From: Selenomonas sp. AB3002
GTDB taxonomy: Bacteria; Bacillota; Negativicutes; Selenomonadales; Selenomonadaceae
Direction: 5' to 3'
DNA: 64,000 bases
Assembly (NCBI RefSeq): GCF_000702545.1
Contig: NZ_JNIO01000002.1
Coordinates: 1-64,000 of the forward strand
Part shown: one piece after another, positions 7,498 to 16,307 of the stretch
How the letters are laid out: each line of letters begins with the position of its first letter
Position numbering within the stretch: position 1 is the stretch's first letter
Made by a program: the position numbers and the translations under genes
Notes under the pieces: model-generated
Told to the model about the DNA's origin: nothing
The model's input: only the letters and a program-made list of their open reading frames with translations
The model's database searches: none

Positions 7498-7621
7498 GTA
7501 ACTTGTACGTAACTTGTGTGTAACTTTTAGAGTAAAAAATACCCCTCTGTATTGATACACTATTTCTTTACAGAGAATTGAAAAAGCCCGCCACCATTGA
7601 GGTGACGGGCTTTTGTAACTT
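7498..7621 (+). repeat. GTAACTT direct repeats, likely integrase arm sites
   Basis: GTAACTT occurs at 7498, 7509 and 7520, exactly 11 bases apart, and again at 7615 beyond the rpsI terminator. Helically phased direct repeats next to an integrase gene are typical arm-type binding sites. The core crossover site should be nearby, close to the rpsI 3' end. Confidence 0.55.
7581..7614 (-). terminator. rpsI terminator
   Basis: Stem AAAAGCCCGCCACC / GGTGACGGGCTTTT, with T residues on the minus strand, 27 bases below the rpsI stop. Confidence 0.8.
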
Positions 7622-7640
7622 TCCCTTCGTGCTGTATAAA

Positions 7641-8033
7641 TCAGCGCTTGGAGAACTGGGAAGCCTTGCGGGCTTTCTTGAGGCCGTACTTGCGACGCTC
7701 CTTCTCGCGGGGATCGCGAGTGACGAAGCCAGCCTTCTTCAGAGCCGGACGGAGCTCAGCATCCATCTCCATGAGCGCACGGGTGATACCGTGGCGGATG
7801 GCGCCTGCCTGGCCGGACACGCCGCCGCCAGCAACGTTGGCGATGACGTCATACTTGTCAACAGTCTCAGTGAGGTTCAGAGGCTGACGAACGATGAGTT
7901 CGAGAGTCTTGAGACCGAAATACTCTTCCATGGTACGACCGTTGATCGTAACCTTGCCCTCGCCTGGAACCAGACGAACACGGGCAACAGAGGATTTCCT
8001 GCGGCCGGTGCCGTAGTAGCTTACTTGTGCCAT
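7641..8033 (-). CDS. rpsI: 30S ribosomal protein S9
   Basis: A 130-residue S9 with the usual ending QFSKR, whose Arg reaches the P-site tRNA, and the conserved [10 protein letters not shown] near the start. It follows rplM by 24 bases, the standard pair. The integrase of the left element lies just below, so its 3' end is the probable integration target; the coding sequence is intact. Confidence 0.97.
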   Translation of the reverse strand: MAQVSYYGTGRRKSSVARVRLVPGEGKVTINGRTMEEYFGLKTLELIVRQPLNLTETVDKYDVIANVAGGGVSGQAGAIRHGITRALMEMDAELRPALKKAGFVTRDPREKERRKYGLKKARKASQFSKR

Positions 8034-8057
8034 GTAATATGTTCCTCCCTATCCAGA

Positions 8058-8498
8058 TTAGCGAATGTTAAGCTCGAGCTTCTCGGGCTTCTGAGCTGCA
8101 TGCGGATGCTCGCTGCCAGCGTAAACGCTGAGCTTGCGGTACATCTGAGCGCCGAGGCGGTTGTGCGGCAGCATGCCCTTGATGGCGTGCTCCAGAACGC
8201 GCTCCGGGAAACGCTCCAGCATGTGGCCTGCCTGGGTGAAGGTAGTGCCGCCCTGGTAGCCGGAATGACGGAAATAAGTCTTGTTGATGAGCTTCTTTCC
8301 AGTGAACTTAACTTTCTCTGCATTGATGACGATGACATAATCACCCGTATCAACATGCGGAGTAAAAGTCGGTTTATTTTTACCGCGAAGAACTTTTGCG
8401 ACTTCGGCTGCGAGGCGGCCGACAGTCTGGCCTTCAGCGTCTACAACATACCATTTACGCTCGATATTGGATGCGTTTGCCATAAACGTTGTCTTCAT
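8058..8498 (-). CDS. rplM: 50S ribosomal protein L13
   Basis: A 146-residue L13, full length for the family, with conserved [27 protein letters not shown] and GMLPHNRLG. It is co-transcribed with rpsI from a promoter that starts inside the end of hslO. The roughly 100-base leader before the ATG could hold an L13-type autoregulatory RNA structure, which I could not confirm by eye. Confidence 0.97.
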   Translation of the reverse strand: MKTTFMANASNIERKWYVVDAEGQTVGRLAAEVAKVLRGKNKPTFTPHVDTGDYVIVINAEKVKFTGKKLINKTYFRHSGYQGGTTFTQAGHMLERFPERVLEHAIKGMLPHNRLGAQMYRKLSVYAGSEHPHAAQKPEKLELNIR

Positions 8499-8601
8499 GC
8501 GATTTCCCCCCTATTGGTTTTCAAATATCATTTCGATTGCGCTGCCTGAGCACCGGCTTCCGGGGCTAATGGACGCCTTTGCCTTGACATCACATAGAAC
8601 T

Positions 8602-8630
8602 ATTCTATAGAAAAAGCATTTGCTCGTCAA
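8602..8630 (-). promoter_or_regulatory. rplM-rpsI promoter
   Basis: On the minus strand, TTGACG (8625-8630) and TAGAAT (8602-8607) are separated by 17 bases, close to the sigma-A consensus. The -35 box overlaps the hslO stop codon. Confidence 0.75.
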
Positions 8631-9511
8631 GAGTTTTTTTGTTTTCCTGAAAAGTTTTTTATAGCCTGCAGCTCTTCTCTATCGAACTGATATTTCTCAC
8701 CGCAGAAATGACAGACAACCTCTGCCTGGCCATCCTGGATAAGGCTGTCAATATCCTTCTTGTCAAGGCTGGCCAGCACGCCGCCGATGCGCTCCTTGGA
8801 GCAGTGGCAGCGGAAGGCCAGGTCCGTGGTGGACAGGCAGCTCACCTCAAAGCCTTCCAGCAGTTCCTCAATGATGCCCTTGGCATCAAGTCCCCGCTCC
8901 ACCATCCTGGAAACGGAGTTGACTTTCCTGAGATTCGATTCCAGCTTATCAATAACCTCATCAGAGGCCCCGGGCAGGGGCTGGATGATGAAGCCGCCGG
9001 CACCGATGCACTTGAATTCCTTGTCCACCAGCACTCCCAATCCCACGGAGGAAGGAGTCTGCTCAGACACATAGAGGTAATTCATAAGGTCATCGGCTAT
9101 CTCCCCGTCCGTCAGCTCGCAGCTGCCGGAGACAGGCTCCTTGAGACCCGTGAAACGGGTGACGGTTACGAGGCCGTTTGTGCCTACACCGCCCCCCACA
9201 TCAATCTTGCCCAGGCTGTTCAAAGGAAGGTTCACATGGGGCTCCCCCACGCAGCCGCGCACATAGCCCTCAGGGGTAGCATCGGCGGTCACAGTGCCCA
9301 GAGGACCGCCGCCGTTGAACTTGATAGTAATGGCTTCCTCATTCTTGAGATTGGCCGCCATGAGCAGCGCCCCGGTCATGGTGCGCCCCAGCGCCGCTGC
9401 TGCCACGGGATAGCAGTCATGGCGGGAAATGGCCTCATTCACGAGCTTCGTGGTCACCGCCGCATAGATGCGTACGCCCTCGGCGGTAGCTTTTACTAAA
9501 TGGTCTTTCAT
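8627..9511 (-). CDS. hslO: Hsp33 redox-regulated chaperone
   Basis: A 294-residue Hsp33. The C-terminal zinc switch is present as CHC (in FRCHCSKERIGG) and CHFC (in VVCHFCGEKYQF). Under oxidative stress these cysteines release zinc and form disulfides, which turns on holdase activity. The start ATG lies five bases after the stop of the phosphoesterase gene, so the two are coupled. The gene probably lies at the end of the transcript coming from the riboflavin genes. Confidence 0.95.
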   Translation of the reverse strand: MKDHLVKATAEGVRIYAAVTTKLVNEAISRHDCYPVAAAALGRTMTGALLMAANLKNEEAITIKFNGGGPLGTVTADATPEGYVRGCVGEPHVNLPLNSLGKIDVGGGVGTNGLVTVTRFTGLKEPVSGSCELTDGEIADDLMNYLYVSEQTPSSVGLGVLVDKEFKCIGAGGFIIQPLPGASDEVIDKLESNLRKVNSVSRMVERGLDAKGIIEELLEGFEVSCLSTTDLAFRCHCSKERIGGVLASLDKKDIDSLIQDGQAEVVCHFCGEKYQFDREELQAIKNFSGKQKNS

Positions 9512-9515
9512 TATA

Positions 9516-10073
9516 CTAAAACTTCAACTCCTGCAAAACTTCGTCCGTATCCAGATCATAGATGCGGATGCCCTCATCGTCCATCACCGCTGCCGTCTGG
9601 CGTCCGTCCTCCCGCTTGGAGAGGGCCGCAGAACCGGGGTTGAGGAAAATGGTATTGCCGCGCTTCTCCAGCACCGTAATATGCACATGACCGCTGATGA
9701 AGACATCGGCCTTCAGGTGAGATGCCATCTTGTCCTTTTCCTCATTGGACATGACGCTGTCCCCATGGGTGACGATGATGCGGCGTCCCTCCTGCACCAC
9801 ATAGGCGTAGGGAGCCTGCACCGGCAGCTCCAGGCAGCTGGCATCCACAGAGGAATCGCAGTTGCCCTTGGCGATGATCACCGGCACAGGGCACTCATTG
9901 ATACGCTGCACCAGGCCTGCGGGATTGTAATCCTCCTTCATGGGATTGCGGGGGCCATGATAGAGCACATCCCCGGCATGGAGAATCATATCCGCATCAT
10001 GGAAATGCTTGTCAAAAGCCTTGGCCCAGGCCCCTTCATGGCCGTGGGTATCGCTAATAATGCCTATTTTCAT
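9516..10073 (-). CDS. yfcE: YfcE-type metallophosphoesterase
   Basis: A 185-residue calcineurin-like phosphoesterase. All metal motifs are visible: SDTHGH near the start, HAGDVLYHG, GNCD, THGDS and GHVHI. YfcE proteins hydrolyse phosphodiesters in vitro; the physiological substrate is not settled. It lies 34 bases below ribH and directly above hslO. Confidence 0.9.
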   Translation of the reverse strand: MKIGIISDTHGHEGAWAKAFDKHFHDADMILHAGDVLYHGPRNPMKEDYNPAGLVQRINECPVPVIIAKGNCDSSVDASCLELPVQAPYAYVVQEGRRIIVTHGDSVMSNEEKDKMASHLKADVFISGHVHITVLEKRGNTIFLNPGSAALSKREDGRQTAAVMDDEGIRIYDLDTDEVLQELKF

Positions 10074-10106
10074 GGAATTGCCTCCTAAACACCAGCAGAG
10101 AAAACC

Positions 10107-10574
10107 TTAGCCAATCTTCTTCAAGAGGTTGGCCATCTCCATGGCAGCCATGGCGCTGTCGGAGCCCTTGTTGCCAGCCTTGGTGCCGGCACGCTCGATG
10201 GCCTGCTCGATATTCTCGGTAGTGACCACACCGAAGATGGTGGGAATGCCGCTGTTCATGCCCACCTGAGCCACGCCCTTGGAAACCTCGTTGCACACAT
10301 AATCATAGTGAGTCGTGGAACCGCGGATAACCGCACCCAGGCAGATGACAGCGTCATACTTGCCGCTCTCAGCCATCTTCTTGGCCACTACGGGAATCTC
10401 GAATGCTCCCGGCACCCAGGCCACGTCCACATCCTCATCAGCCGTCTCATGGCGATGCAGGGTGTCCAGCGCGCCTCCCAGCAGCTTGGAAGTGATGAAC
10501 TCGTTGAAACGGGCTACTACGATGCCGAATTTCAGGCCTTTGCCAGTTATATAGCCTTCCAGTACATTTGCCAT
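10107..10574 (-). CDS. ribH: 6,7-dimethyl-8-ribityllumazine synthase
   Basis: A 155-residue lumazine synthase. It joins the ribityl pyrimidine with dihydroxybutanone phosphate. Typical motifs are [20 protein letters not shown], the substrate loop [26 protein letters not shown] and the ending TKAGNKGSD. It is the last biosynthetic gene of the ribD-ribE-ribBA-ribH operon. Confidence 0.97.
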   Translation of the reverse strand: MANVLEGYITGKGLKFGIVVARFNEFITSKLLGGALDTLHRHETADEDVDVAWVPGAFEIPVVAKKMAESGKYDAVICLGAVIRGSTTHYDYVCNEVSKGVAQVGMNSGIPTIFGVVTTENIEQAIERAGTKAGNKGSDSAMAAMEMANLLKKIG

Positions 10575-10607
10575 TTTCTTTTCCTCCTAAGTATATGAAA
10601 TAAGAAT

Positions 10608-11849
10608 TTATTTGCCTTCCAAAGTCTCTTCCGAAAGCTTGTGGCCCATCTTGGCCTTCTTAACCCTGAGGTAGCGCTTGTCGAACTTGTTGGCCTTGAC
10701 CTGCAGGGGCACCCGCTCCACGATTTCCAGACCGTAGCCCTCAAGGCCTGCCCTTTTCGCCGGGTTATTAGTCATAAGGCGGATGCTGGTGAGGCCCAGG
10801 TCGGAAAGAATCTGGGCACCGATGCCGTAATCCCGGAGATCCGGGGCAAAGCCCAGTTCCACATTGGCCTCCACCGTATCTGCCCCCTTGTCCTGCAGGG
10901 CATAGGCGCGCATCTTGTTGGCCAGGCCGATGCCGCGGCCCTCCTGGCGCATGTAGAGCACAACGCCCTCGCCCTCAGCCTCGATTTTCTTCAGGGCCAG
11001 GGCCAGCTGGTCGCCGCAGTCGCAGCGCAGGGAGCCCAGGGCATCTCCCGTAAGGCACTCGGAATGTACGCGCACCAGCACATCCTTCTTGCCAGCCACA
11101 TCTCCCTTGACGATGGCCAGATGGCACTTGCCGTCCAGCTTGCTTTCGTAGGACTTGATGCGGAAATGGCCGAACTTGCTGGGGAAATCCACATCTGCCA
11201 CCCGCTGGATAAAGGTTTCCGTGCGCTTGCGGTATTCAATGAGGGCCTTGACGGTGATGATGTTCAGCCCGTGCTCTGCCGCAAACTCAATGAGGCGCGG
11301 GGTGCGCATCATGTGGCCGTCATCGTCCATAATCTCAACGCAGAGGCCTGCAGGATAGAAGCCTGCCAGCCTTGCCAGGTCCACCGTAGCCTCCGTGTGG
11401 CCTGCCCGGCGCAGCACGCCGCCCTCCACAGCCCGCAGGGGGAACACATGGCCGGGACGGCGGAAGCTGGAGGCCTTGGCGGTGGGGTCCAGAAGCTTCT
11501 TGATGGTCTGGCAGCGTTCAAAGGCGGAAATGCCCGTATCCGTATCAAAGGCATCAATGGACACGGTGAAAGCCGTCTCGTGATTGTCCGTATTGTTCAC
11601 CACCATCTGGCCGATGTTCAGCTCGTCCAGGCGCTGGCCGTCAATAGGAGTGCATATTAGGCCCTTGGCGAATTTCGCCATGAAGTTGATATCCTCGGGA
11701 GTCACAGTAGCGGCGGACACTATGAGGTCCCCCTCATTCTCCCTGTCCTCATCATCCACTACCACTACCATCTTGCCATGCTTGATGTCCTCGATGGCCT
11801 GTTCCACCGTGGCAAATTTATCCTTGTAATCAGCAGCCTGTTCAGACAT
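10608..11849 (-). CDS. ribBA: Bifunctional DHBP synthase / GTP cyclohydrolase II
   Basis: A 413-residue fusion. The N-terminal RibB half carries [12 protein letters not shown] and removes formate from ribulose 5-phosphate to make the four-carbon unit. The C-terminal RibA half carries [18 protein letters not shown] with the zinc cysteines and opens the ring of GTP. These are the two entry steps of riboflavin synthesis. The start at 11849 was chosen for the AAGGAG nine bases upstream; a longer in-frame extension has no support. Operon order is as in Bacillus. Confidence 0.96.
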   Translation of the reverse strand: MSEQAADYKDKFATVEQAIEDIKHGKMVVVVDDEDRENEGDLIVSAATVTPEDINFMAKFAKGLICTPIDGQRLDELNIGQMVVNNTDNHETAFTVSIDAFDTDTGISAFERCQTIKKLLDPTAKASSFRRPGHVFPLRAVEGGVLRRAGHTEATVDLARLAGFYPAGLCVEIMDDDGHMMRTPRLIEFAAEHGLNIITVKALIEYRKRTETFIQRVADVDFPSKFGHFRIKSYESKLDGKCHLAIVKGDVAGKKDVLVRVHSECLTGDALGSLRCDCGDQLALALKKIEAEGEGVVLYMRQEGRGIGLANKMRAYALQDKGADTVEANVELGFAPDLRDYGIGAQILSDLGLTSIRLMTNNPAKRAGLEGYGLEIVERVPLQVKANKFDKRYLRVKKAKMGHKLSEETLEGK

Positions 11850-11871
11850 GTTTTTAGGCTCCTTTCCTATC

Positions 11872-12507
11872 TCAAAATCCATTCTGCAATAAAAACTCCC
11901 GGGTAAGGCCGCTTTGCTTTTCCTTAGCCTCGCTCCCCCGCAGGAGTTTTTCCACATACTTGCCCAGCACATCCGTCTCGATGTTGATGGGGCTGCCCTT
12001 CTGCTTGGCGTGCAGGTTGGTCACCTCACGGGTATGGGGGATAAGGCTCACGGTGAAATCCGTCTCCGTCACCGCCGCCACCGTCAGGCTGATGCCATCC
12101 AGGGCCACAGAACCCTTCTCCACAATATAATGGAGGATTTCCGGCGCCGCCTGCACCTTCAGCAGGACCGCATTGCCCTCACTGACAAAGGACTCCACTT
12201 CCCCGGTGCCGTCAATATGGCCGCTGACGATATGGCCTCCCAGGCGGCTGGAAAGAGTCAGGGCCCGTTCCAGATTCACTGGACTGCCCTTCTTCAGCTC
12301 CCGCAGGGCCGTGCGCCTGATGGTCTCAGGCATTACATCGGCAGTGAAGTGCCGCTTGTCAAAGCTGGTGACCGTCAGGCAGATGCCATTGACGGCAATG
12401 CTGTCCCCCAACTGCACATCCTCCAGCACCTTGTCAGCAAAAATGGAAAGGCGGCCCGAGCCGATGCTGTCTACCCTGCCCAATTCTTCGATAATGCCAG
12501 TAAACAA
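11872..12507 (-). CDS. ribE: Riboflavin synthase alpha subunit
   Basis: A 211-residue enzyme made of two similar lumazine-binding barrels: FTGIIEELG and [11 protein letters not shown] in the first, [12 protein letters not shown] and [11 protein letters not shown] in the second. It dismutates two lumazines to riboflavin. The true start is probably TTG at 12507, which gives the standard beginning FTGIIEE and has GAGGTG upstream; longer frames run into ribD. Confidence 0.95.
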   Translation of the reverse strand: MFTGIIEELGRVDSIGSGRLSIFADKVLEDVQLGDSIAVNGICLTVTSFDKRHFTADVMPETIRRTALRELKKGSPVNLERALTLSSRLGGHIVSGHIDGTGEVESFVSEGNAVLLKVQAAPEILHYIVEKGSVALDGISLTVAAVTETDFTVSLIPHTREVTNLHAKQKGSPINIETDVLGKYVEKLLRGSEAKEKQSGLTREFLLQNGF

Positions 12508-12517
12508 CCTTCCCACC

Positions 12518-13651
12518 TCAGCTTTCTTCCACGTCCATCTGCAGCCACAGGGGCATATCTTCCTTCTGCACATAGCCGGTGAGCAGCACATCTATGCCCA
12601 CCGTCTCGGCCTCCAGGCGGGTAAGCTCTGCAGCTTCCGAAAGCTCTGCAAAGCCCTCCCCTTCTACAGGTGTCTTGGCCTCCCTGCCCCCAATGATCTT
12701 TGGAGCCACAAAGGCGTAAACCTTGTCCACCAGTCCGGCTTTCAGCAGGGAGAAATTTACTGTGCCACCGCCTTCCACAAAAACAGAGGTGATGTCCCTC
12801 TCCCCCAGTGCCCTCATGAGCAAAGCCATATCCACTTGGGGACCGGGGCCGGCCACTATTATCTCAGCGCCAGCCGACTTCAAAGCTTCCACTCTTTCTT
12901 TAGGGGCAGCTTCCGTCACCGCAATAAGGACAGGTGCCGCACCATCTGTCAAAAGCTTGGAATCAAGCGGCGTACGGGCCATGCTGTCTGCGATAATCCG
13001 CACGGGATTTTTTCCCAGGCCGCCTTCCAGCCGTGTGGTGAGGCTGGGGTCATCAGCCAGCACCGTACCAATGCCTGCCAGGATGCCGTCATATACATCC
13101 CGGTACTCGTGCACCCTGCGGCGCGCCGCCTCTCCGGTAATCCACTGGGAAGCCCCCGTAAAGGTGGCAATCTTGCCGTCCAGGCTCATGGCAGTCTTCA
13201 TGGCCACCAGCGGCAGCCCCGTCTGAATCCATTTCAGGAAAGCTTCATTGAGCCGTGCTGCCTCTCTGGCCAGCACGCCGCACTTGACTTCAACGCCCGC
13301 TTCCTCCAGAATGGCAATGCCCTTGCCTGCCACCTTGGGATTGGGGTCCTGCAGGGCTATCACCACCCGGGCGATGCCCGCCTCAGCCACCGCCTTGGCA
13401 CAGGGCCCCGTGCGGCCATAGTGGGCACATGGTTCCAAGGTCACATAGAGCGTTGCCCCCTTGGCCAGTTCCCCAGCCATGCGCAGGGCATGGATTTCCG
13501 CATGAGGCGTCCCTGCCTCACGGTGCCAGCCCGTGGCAATGATGCGCCCCTCCCGGACTATCACCGCCCCCACCAGGGGATTGGGCGAAGTGCGTCCCCG
13601 GGCGTTTTCCGCCGCCCGCAGAGCCTCCCGCATATAATCTTCATCCGTCAC
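12518..13651 (-). CDS. ribD: Riboflavin biosynthesis deaminase/reductase
   Basis: A 377-residue bifunctional enzyme. The N-terminal deaminase has the zinc motifs HAEIHAL and PCAHYGRTGPC. The C-terminal half is the NADPH-dependent pyrimidine reductase (KTAMSLDGKIA, EGGGTVNFSLL). The GTG start at 13651 follows GAGGTG. It is the first gene of the operon, below the FMN riboswitch and its terminator. Confidence 0.96.
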   Translation of the reverse strand: MTDEDYMREALRAAENARGRTSPNPLVGAVIVREGRIIATGWHREAGTPHAEIHALRMAGELAKGATLYVTLEPCAHYGRTGPCAKAVAEAGIARVVIALQDPNPKVAGKGIAILEEAGVEVKCGVLAREAARLNEAFLKWIQTGLPLVAMKTAMSLDGKIATFTGASQWITGEAARRRVHEYRDVYDGILAGIGTVLADDPSLTTRLEGGLGKNPVRIIADSMARTPLDSKLLTDGAAPVLIAVTEAAPKERVEALKSAGAEIIVAGPGPQVDMALLMRALGERDITSVFVEGGGTVNFSLLKAGLVDKVYAFVAPKIIGGREAKTPVEGEGFAELSEAAELTRLEAETVGIDVLLTGYVQKEDMPLWLQMDVEES

Positions 13652-13700
13652 CAAACTCACCTCGCTATAAATCATTTAATGAGGCAAAGTTCTTCAAACC

Positions 13701-13739
13701 AAAAAGCCCCGCAGGAGAAAACTCTTCTGCGAGGTCTTT
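13701..13739 (-). terminator. Riboswitch-controlled terminator
   Basis: On the minus strand a long stem (CCTCGCAGAAGA / TCTCCTGCGGGG region) is followed by a T-run, between the FMN aptamer and ribD. It should form when FMN is bound and stop transcription. Confidence 0.8.
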
Positions 13740-13756
13740 GCATGCAAAATAAAGCC

Positions 13757-13920
13757 TAACATGCCTTTTCTCATCCAGACTATTCCGCAACAGCTGCTAC
13801 GGAGAAGCAAAGCTTCACTGTCGGCCACGGAATCTCGCCGTGTCGTGCTCCAACCATCAGGAGCTTGCGGGCTGTACCGCCGGTGGGGAAATTCTCCCCG
13901 CCTCAAAGAGCGATGTCTCA
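13757..13920 (-). ncRNA. FMN riboswitch (RFN element)
   Basis: The minus strand shows the RFN core in order: GGCGGGGAGAATTTCCCCAC, CCGGCGGTACAGCCCGC, GGCGAGATTCCGTGGCCGAC and TAGTCTGGATGAGA. The arm before the last motif is longer than the bare consensus (an extra stem-loop of about 25 bases). It senses FMN and controls ribD-ribE-ribBA-ribH by attenuation, given the terminator just below. Confidence 0.95.
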
Positions 13921-13971
13921 TCAGCTAATAGCATAACATAATTTTTCAGATTTTTCCATAGGCAAATGCAC

Positions 13972-15492
13972 TTAAAACTCACTGTCGCTGTCATTCCTGA
14001 GCTGTATGGCTTCGGCTATATGACCGGCCTCTATATTTTCCGCCCCGGACAGATCAGCTATCGTCCTGGCCACCTTCACAATGCGGTCATATGACCTGGC
14101 AGACAGGTTCAGGCTTTTGAAAGCCTGCTCAAGAAGCTTCTGCGCCTGAGGTTCCAGGTTGCAAAGCTTTTGCAAAAGAGCATGATTCATCTGGGCGTTG
14201 CAGAACAGATGGTACGCTCCCAAACGCTTCAGCTGTACCTCTCTGGCCGCCAAGACCCTCTTGCGTATCTGGCTGGAAGATTCCGCCCGCTTCCTGGAAG
14301 AAAGCTCCTCATACTTCACCCTGGGCACCCTGATATGGATATCTATGCGGTCAAGCAGCGGGCCTGAAATCTTTTGATTGTAACGCTTGATTTCCGCAGG
14401 CGTGCACCTGCAGTCCTTTTCTTTGTCCCCAGCCCAGCCACAAGGGCAGGGATTCGCAGCTGCGATCAGGATGAAACTAGAGGGAAAGGTCAGGGAGGCA
14501 TGAACCCTGGAAATGGTGATCTGCCTGTCTTCTATGGGCTCGCGCAGCACTTCAAGAGTCTTCTTGCTGAACTCTGGCAGCTCATCCAGGAAGAGCACGC
14601 CATGATGAGCCAGCGTCACCTCTCCTGGCTTCGGCACGCTGCCGCCGCCAATCAGGGCCGTCATGGAACTGGTATGATGAGGACTGCGGAAAGGCCTCTC
14701 CTTCACCAGACCCTTGCCCGAGAGCAGCCCGGCTATGCTGTAGATTTTCGTCACTTCCAACGCTTCTTCCCTGGTCATCTCCGGCAGGATAGAACTCATA
14801 CGCCGTGCCAGCATAGTCTTGCCTGCACCCGGCACCCCCACCATGAGCACATTGTGGCCTCCTGCAGCAGCGATTTCCAGTGCCCGCTTGGCCTGATACT
14901 GCCCCTGCACATCGGCGAAATCATCCGCAAAATCCCGGTCTGCCCTTTCCTCTGGCTGAGGCCTGGCCGGCTCCAGCGCCTCCTGGCCATTCAGGTAGCG
15001 CACCAGCTGGCCCAAATCACTCAGGGCATACACCGTCAGTCCATCTACCAGCAAAGCTTCTTCTGCATTTTCTTCTGCCACAAAGATATTTTCAAAGCCC
15101 GCCTCCCTGGCTTTCACCGCCATAGGCAGGACACCCTTTACTCCACGGCACTTCCCTTCCAAAGAAAGTTCCGCTGTAAAAAGGCTCTTCTCCACACTTT
15201 CCTGGGTGACAGTCCCATAGGCCGTCAAAAGTCCCACAGCGATGGGCAGATCAAGACCTGAGCTATCCTTCTTCAGATCTGCCGGGGCAAGGTTGATGGT
15301 GACCCGCTCCTGCCGCAGCTTGATGCCCGTATTGCGGATAGCGGTGCGCACACGTTCCTTTGATTCCTTCACCGCTGCATCCGGCAAGCCCACTATATCC
15401 ATGCCCGGCAGGCCGGAGCTTGCATCAACCTCCGTGGTGATGATCACCCCATCCACCCCCAGGGTAGCCGCTCCGAATGTTCTGGCAAACAA
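13972..15492 (-). CDS. comM: YifB/ComM-family AAA ATPase (Mg-chelatase-like)
   Basis: A 506-residue protein. The N-terminal Lon-like domain (FGAATLGVDGVIITTEVD, SGLDLPIAVGLL) is followed by an AAA+ module with Walker A GVPGAGKTML, Walker B HHGVLFLDELPEF and a sensor region, then the Mg-chelatase-like C-terminal domain. Homologues help branch migration during natural transformation. It precedes yraN and shares the short spacing of that cluster. Confidence 0.93.
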   Translation of the reverse strand: MFARTFGAATLGVDGVIITTEVDASSGLPGMDIVGLPDAAVKESKERVRTAIRNTGIKLRQERVTINLAPADLKKDSSGLDLPIAVGLLTAYGTVTQESVEKSLFTAELSLEGKCRGVKGVLPMAVKAREAGFENIFVAEENAEEALLVDGLTVYALSDLGQLVRYLNGQEALEPARPQPEERADRDFADDFADVQGQYQAKRALEIAAAGGHNVLMVGVPGAGKTMLARRMSSILPEMTREEALEVTKIYSIAGLLSGKGLVKERPFRSPHHTSSMTALIGGGSVPKPGEVTLAHHGVLFLDELPEFSKKTLEVLREPIEDRQITISRVHASLTFPSSFILIAAANPCPCGWAGDKEKDCRCTPAEIKRYNQKISGPLLDRIDIHIRVPRVKYEELSSRKRAESSSQIRKRVLAAREVQLKRLGAYHLFCNAQMNHALLQKLCNLEPQAQKLLEQAFKSLNLSARSYDRIVKVARTIADLSGAENIEAGHIAEAIQLRNDSDSEF

Positions 15493-15511
15493 TCCCTACT
15501 CCCCCTTTCCT

Positions 15512-15868
15512 CTACGCTTCAAAGGCTCCCGTCAAATGCCTGATATGGCAGGTCTCGCCATGAGCATAGACTTCCAGCACGTCAAAACGGCAGGGGCACT
15601 CTTCCAGATGCCTCTGCCTCAAATACCATTTTGCTGTCATGATGATCTTCTGCTGCTTGCGATAGCCCACAGCCTGGGCAGGCTGGCCGCATTTCCCTGA
15701 GCGGCGGGTCTTCACCTCTGCAAAGACAAGGATATCCCCTATGCCCGCCACAATGTCAATCTCCCCTGCGGGCACTCTGAAATTCCGCTCAAGTATCTCA
15801 TAGCCGTGACGCTTCAGATAGAGAGCCGCAGCTTCCTCGCCGCGGCTCCCCAGGCTCTTGTTATCCAT
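15512..15868 (-). CDS. YraN/UPF0102 family nuclease-like protein
   Basis: A 118-residue protein with the PD-(D/E)xK core seen as GEIDIVA and FAEVKTR, preceded by GSRGEEAAALYLKRHGYEIL. The family is conserved in bacteria, and its physiological role is not settled. It lies between comM and the FlhB-like gene; the spacing of about 20 bases on either side suggests one transcript. Confidence 0.92.
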   Translation of the reverse strand: MDNKSLGSRGEEAAALYLKRHGYEILERNFRVPAGEIDIVAGIGDILVFAEVKTRRSGKCGQPAQAVGYRKQQKIIMTAKWYLRQRHLEECPCRFDVLEVYAHGETCHIRHLTGAFEA

Positions 15869-15886
15869 CCGCAGGACCTTCTTTTT

Positions 15887-16231
15887 CTACCTCTGGTTGT
15901 TTTTCTTGCGACGCTCCCCGGCGTGCTTGTCTATGCGGTAGACATAAGCCATGACCTCTGCAATGGCCCGATAGAGCTCCGGGGGTATCTCCCTGTCTAT
16001 ATCCAGCGCCATCAGCATATTCACCAGGGTCTTGTTCTGATATACCGGCACAGCAGCCCTTTGAGCCGCCGCCATGATATTTTCCGCCACATAGCCCCTG
16101 CCCTTGGCCACCACCTTGGGGGCCCTGTCCCTTTCCATATCGTAGCGCAGAGCCACCGCTTTGGCTTCTGCATTAGGATCGGTTTCCGGCTCCTCTATGG
16201 GACGGCTCCCCCTCCTGGGCATATCTCTCAC
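15887..16231 (-). CDS. FlhB C-terminal-domain-like protein (YlqH-like)
   Basis: A 114-residue protein like the cytoplasmic C-terminal part of FlhB/EscU export proteins: ALRYDMERDRAPKVVAKG, then AVPVYQNKTLVNMLMALDI. The family NPTH autocleavage site is not present, and there are no membrane segments. Bacillus has the same stand-alone homologue (YlqH) next to a FliK-like gene and rnhB, as here. The role is unknown. Confidence 0.85.
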   Translation of the reverse strand: MRDMPRRGSRPIEEPETDPNAEAKAVALRYDMERDRAPKVVAKGRGYVAENIMAAAQRAAVPVYQNKTLVNMLMALDIDREIPPELYRAIAEVMAYVYRIDKHAGERRKKNNQR

Positions 16232-16307
16232 CTGCCTCGTTATCCCATTTCCTCTCTGCTCTTATTCGCTTCCCAGCCCGCTATTCCTGCCTGCTGACAG
16301 ACTTTTC

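Noticed and set aside
7578-8549. A 323-codon frame on the plus strand opposite rpsI and rplM
   Set aside because: It is antisense to two certain ribosomal-protein genes and has no ribosome-binding site or family.
12173-13759. A 528-codon frame on the plus strand across ribE, ribD and the riboswitch
   Set aside because: Antisense shadow of the rib operon caused by high GC; composition is not protein-like.
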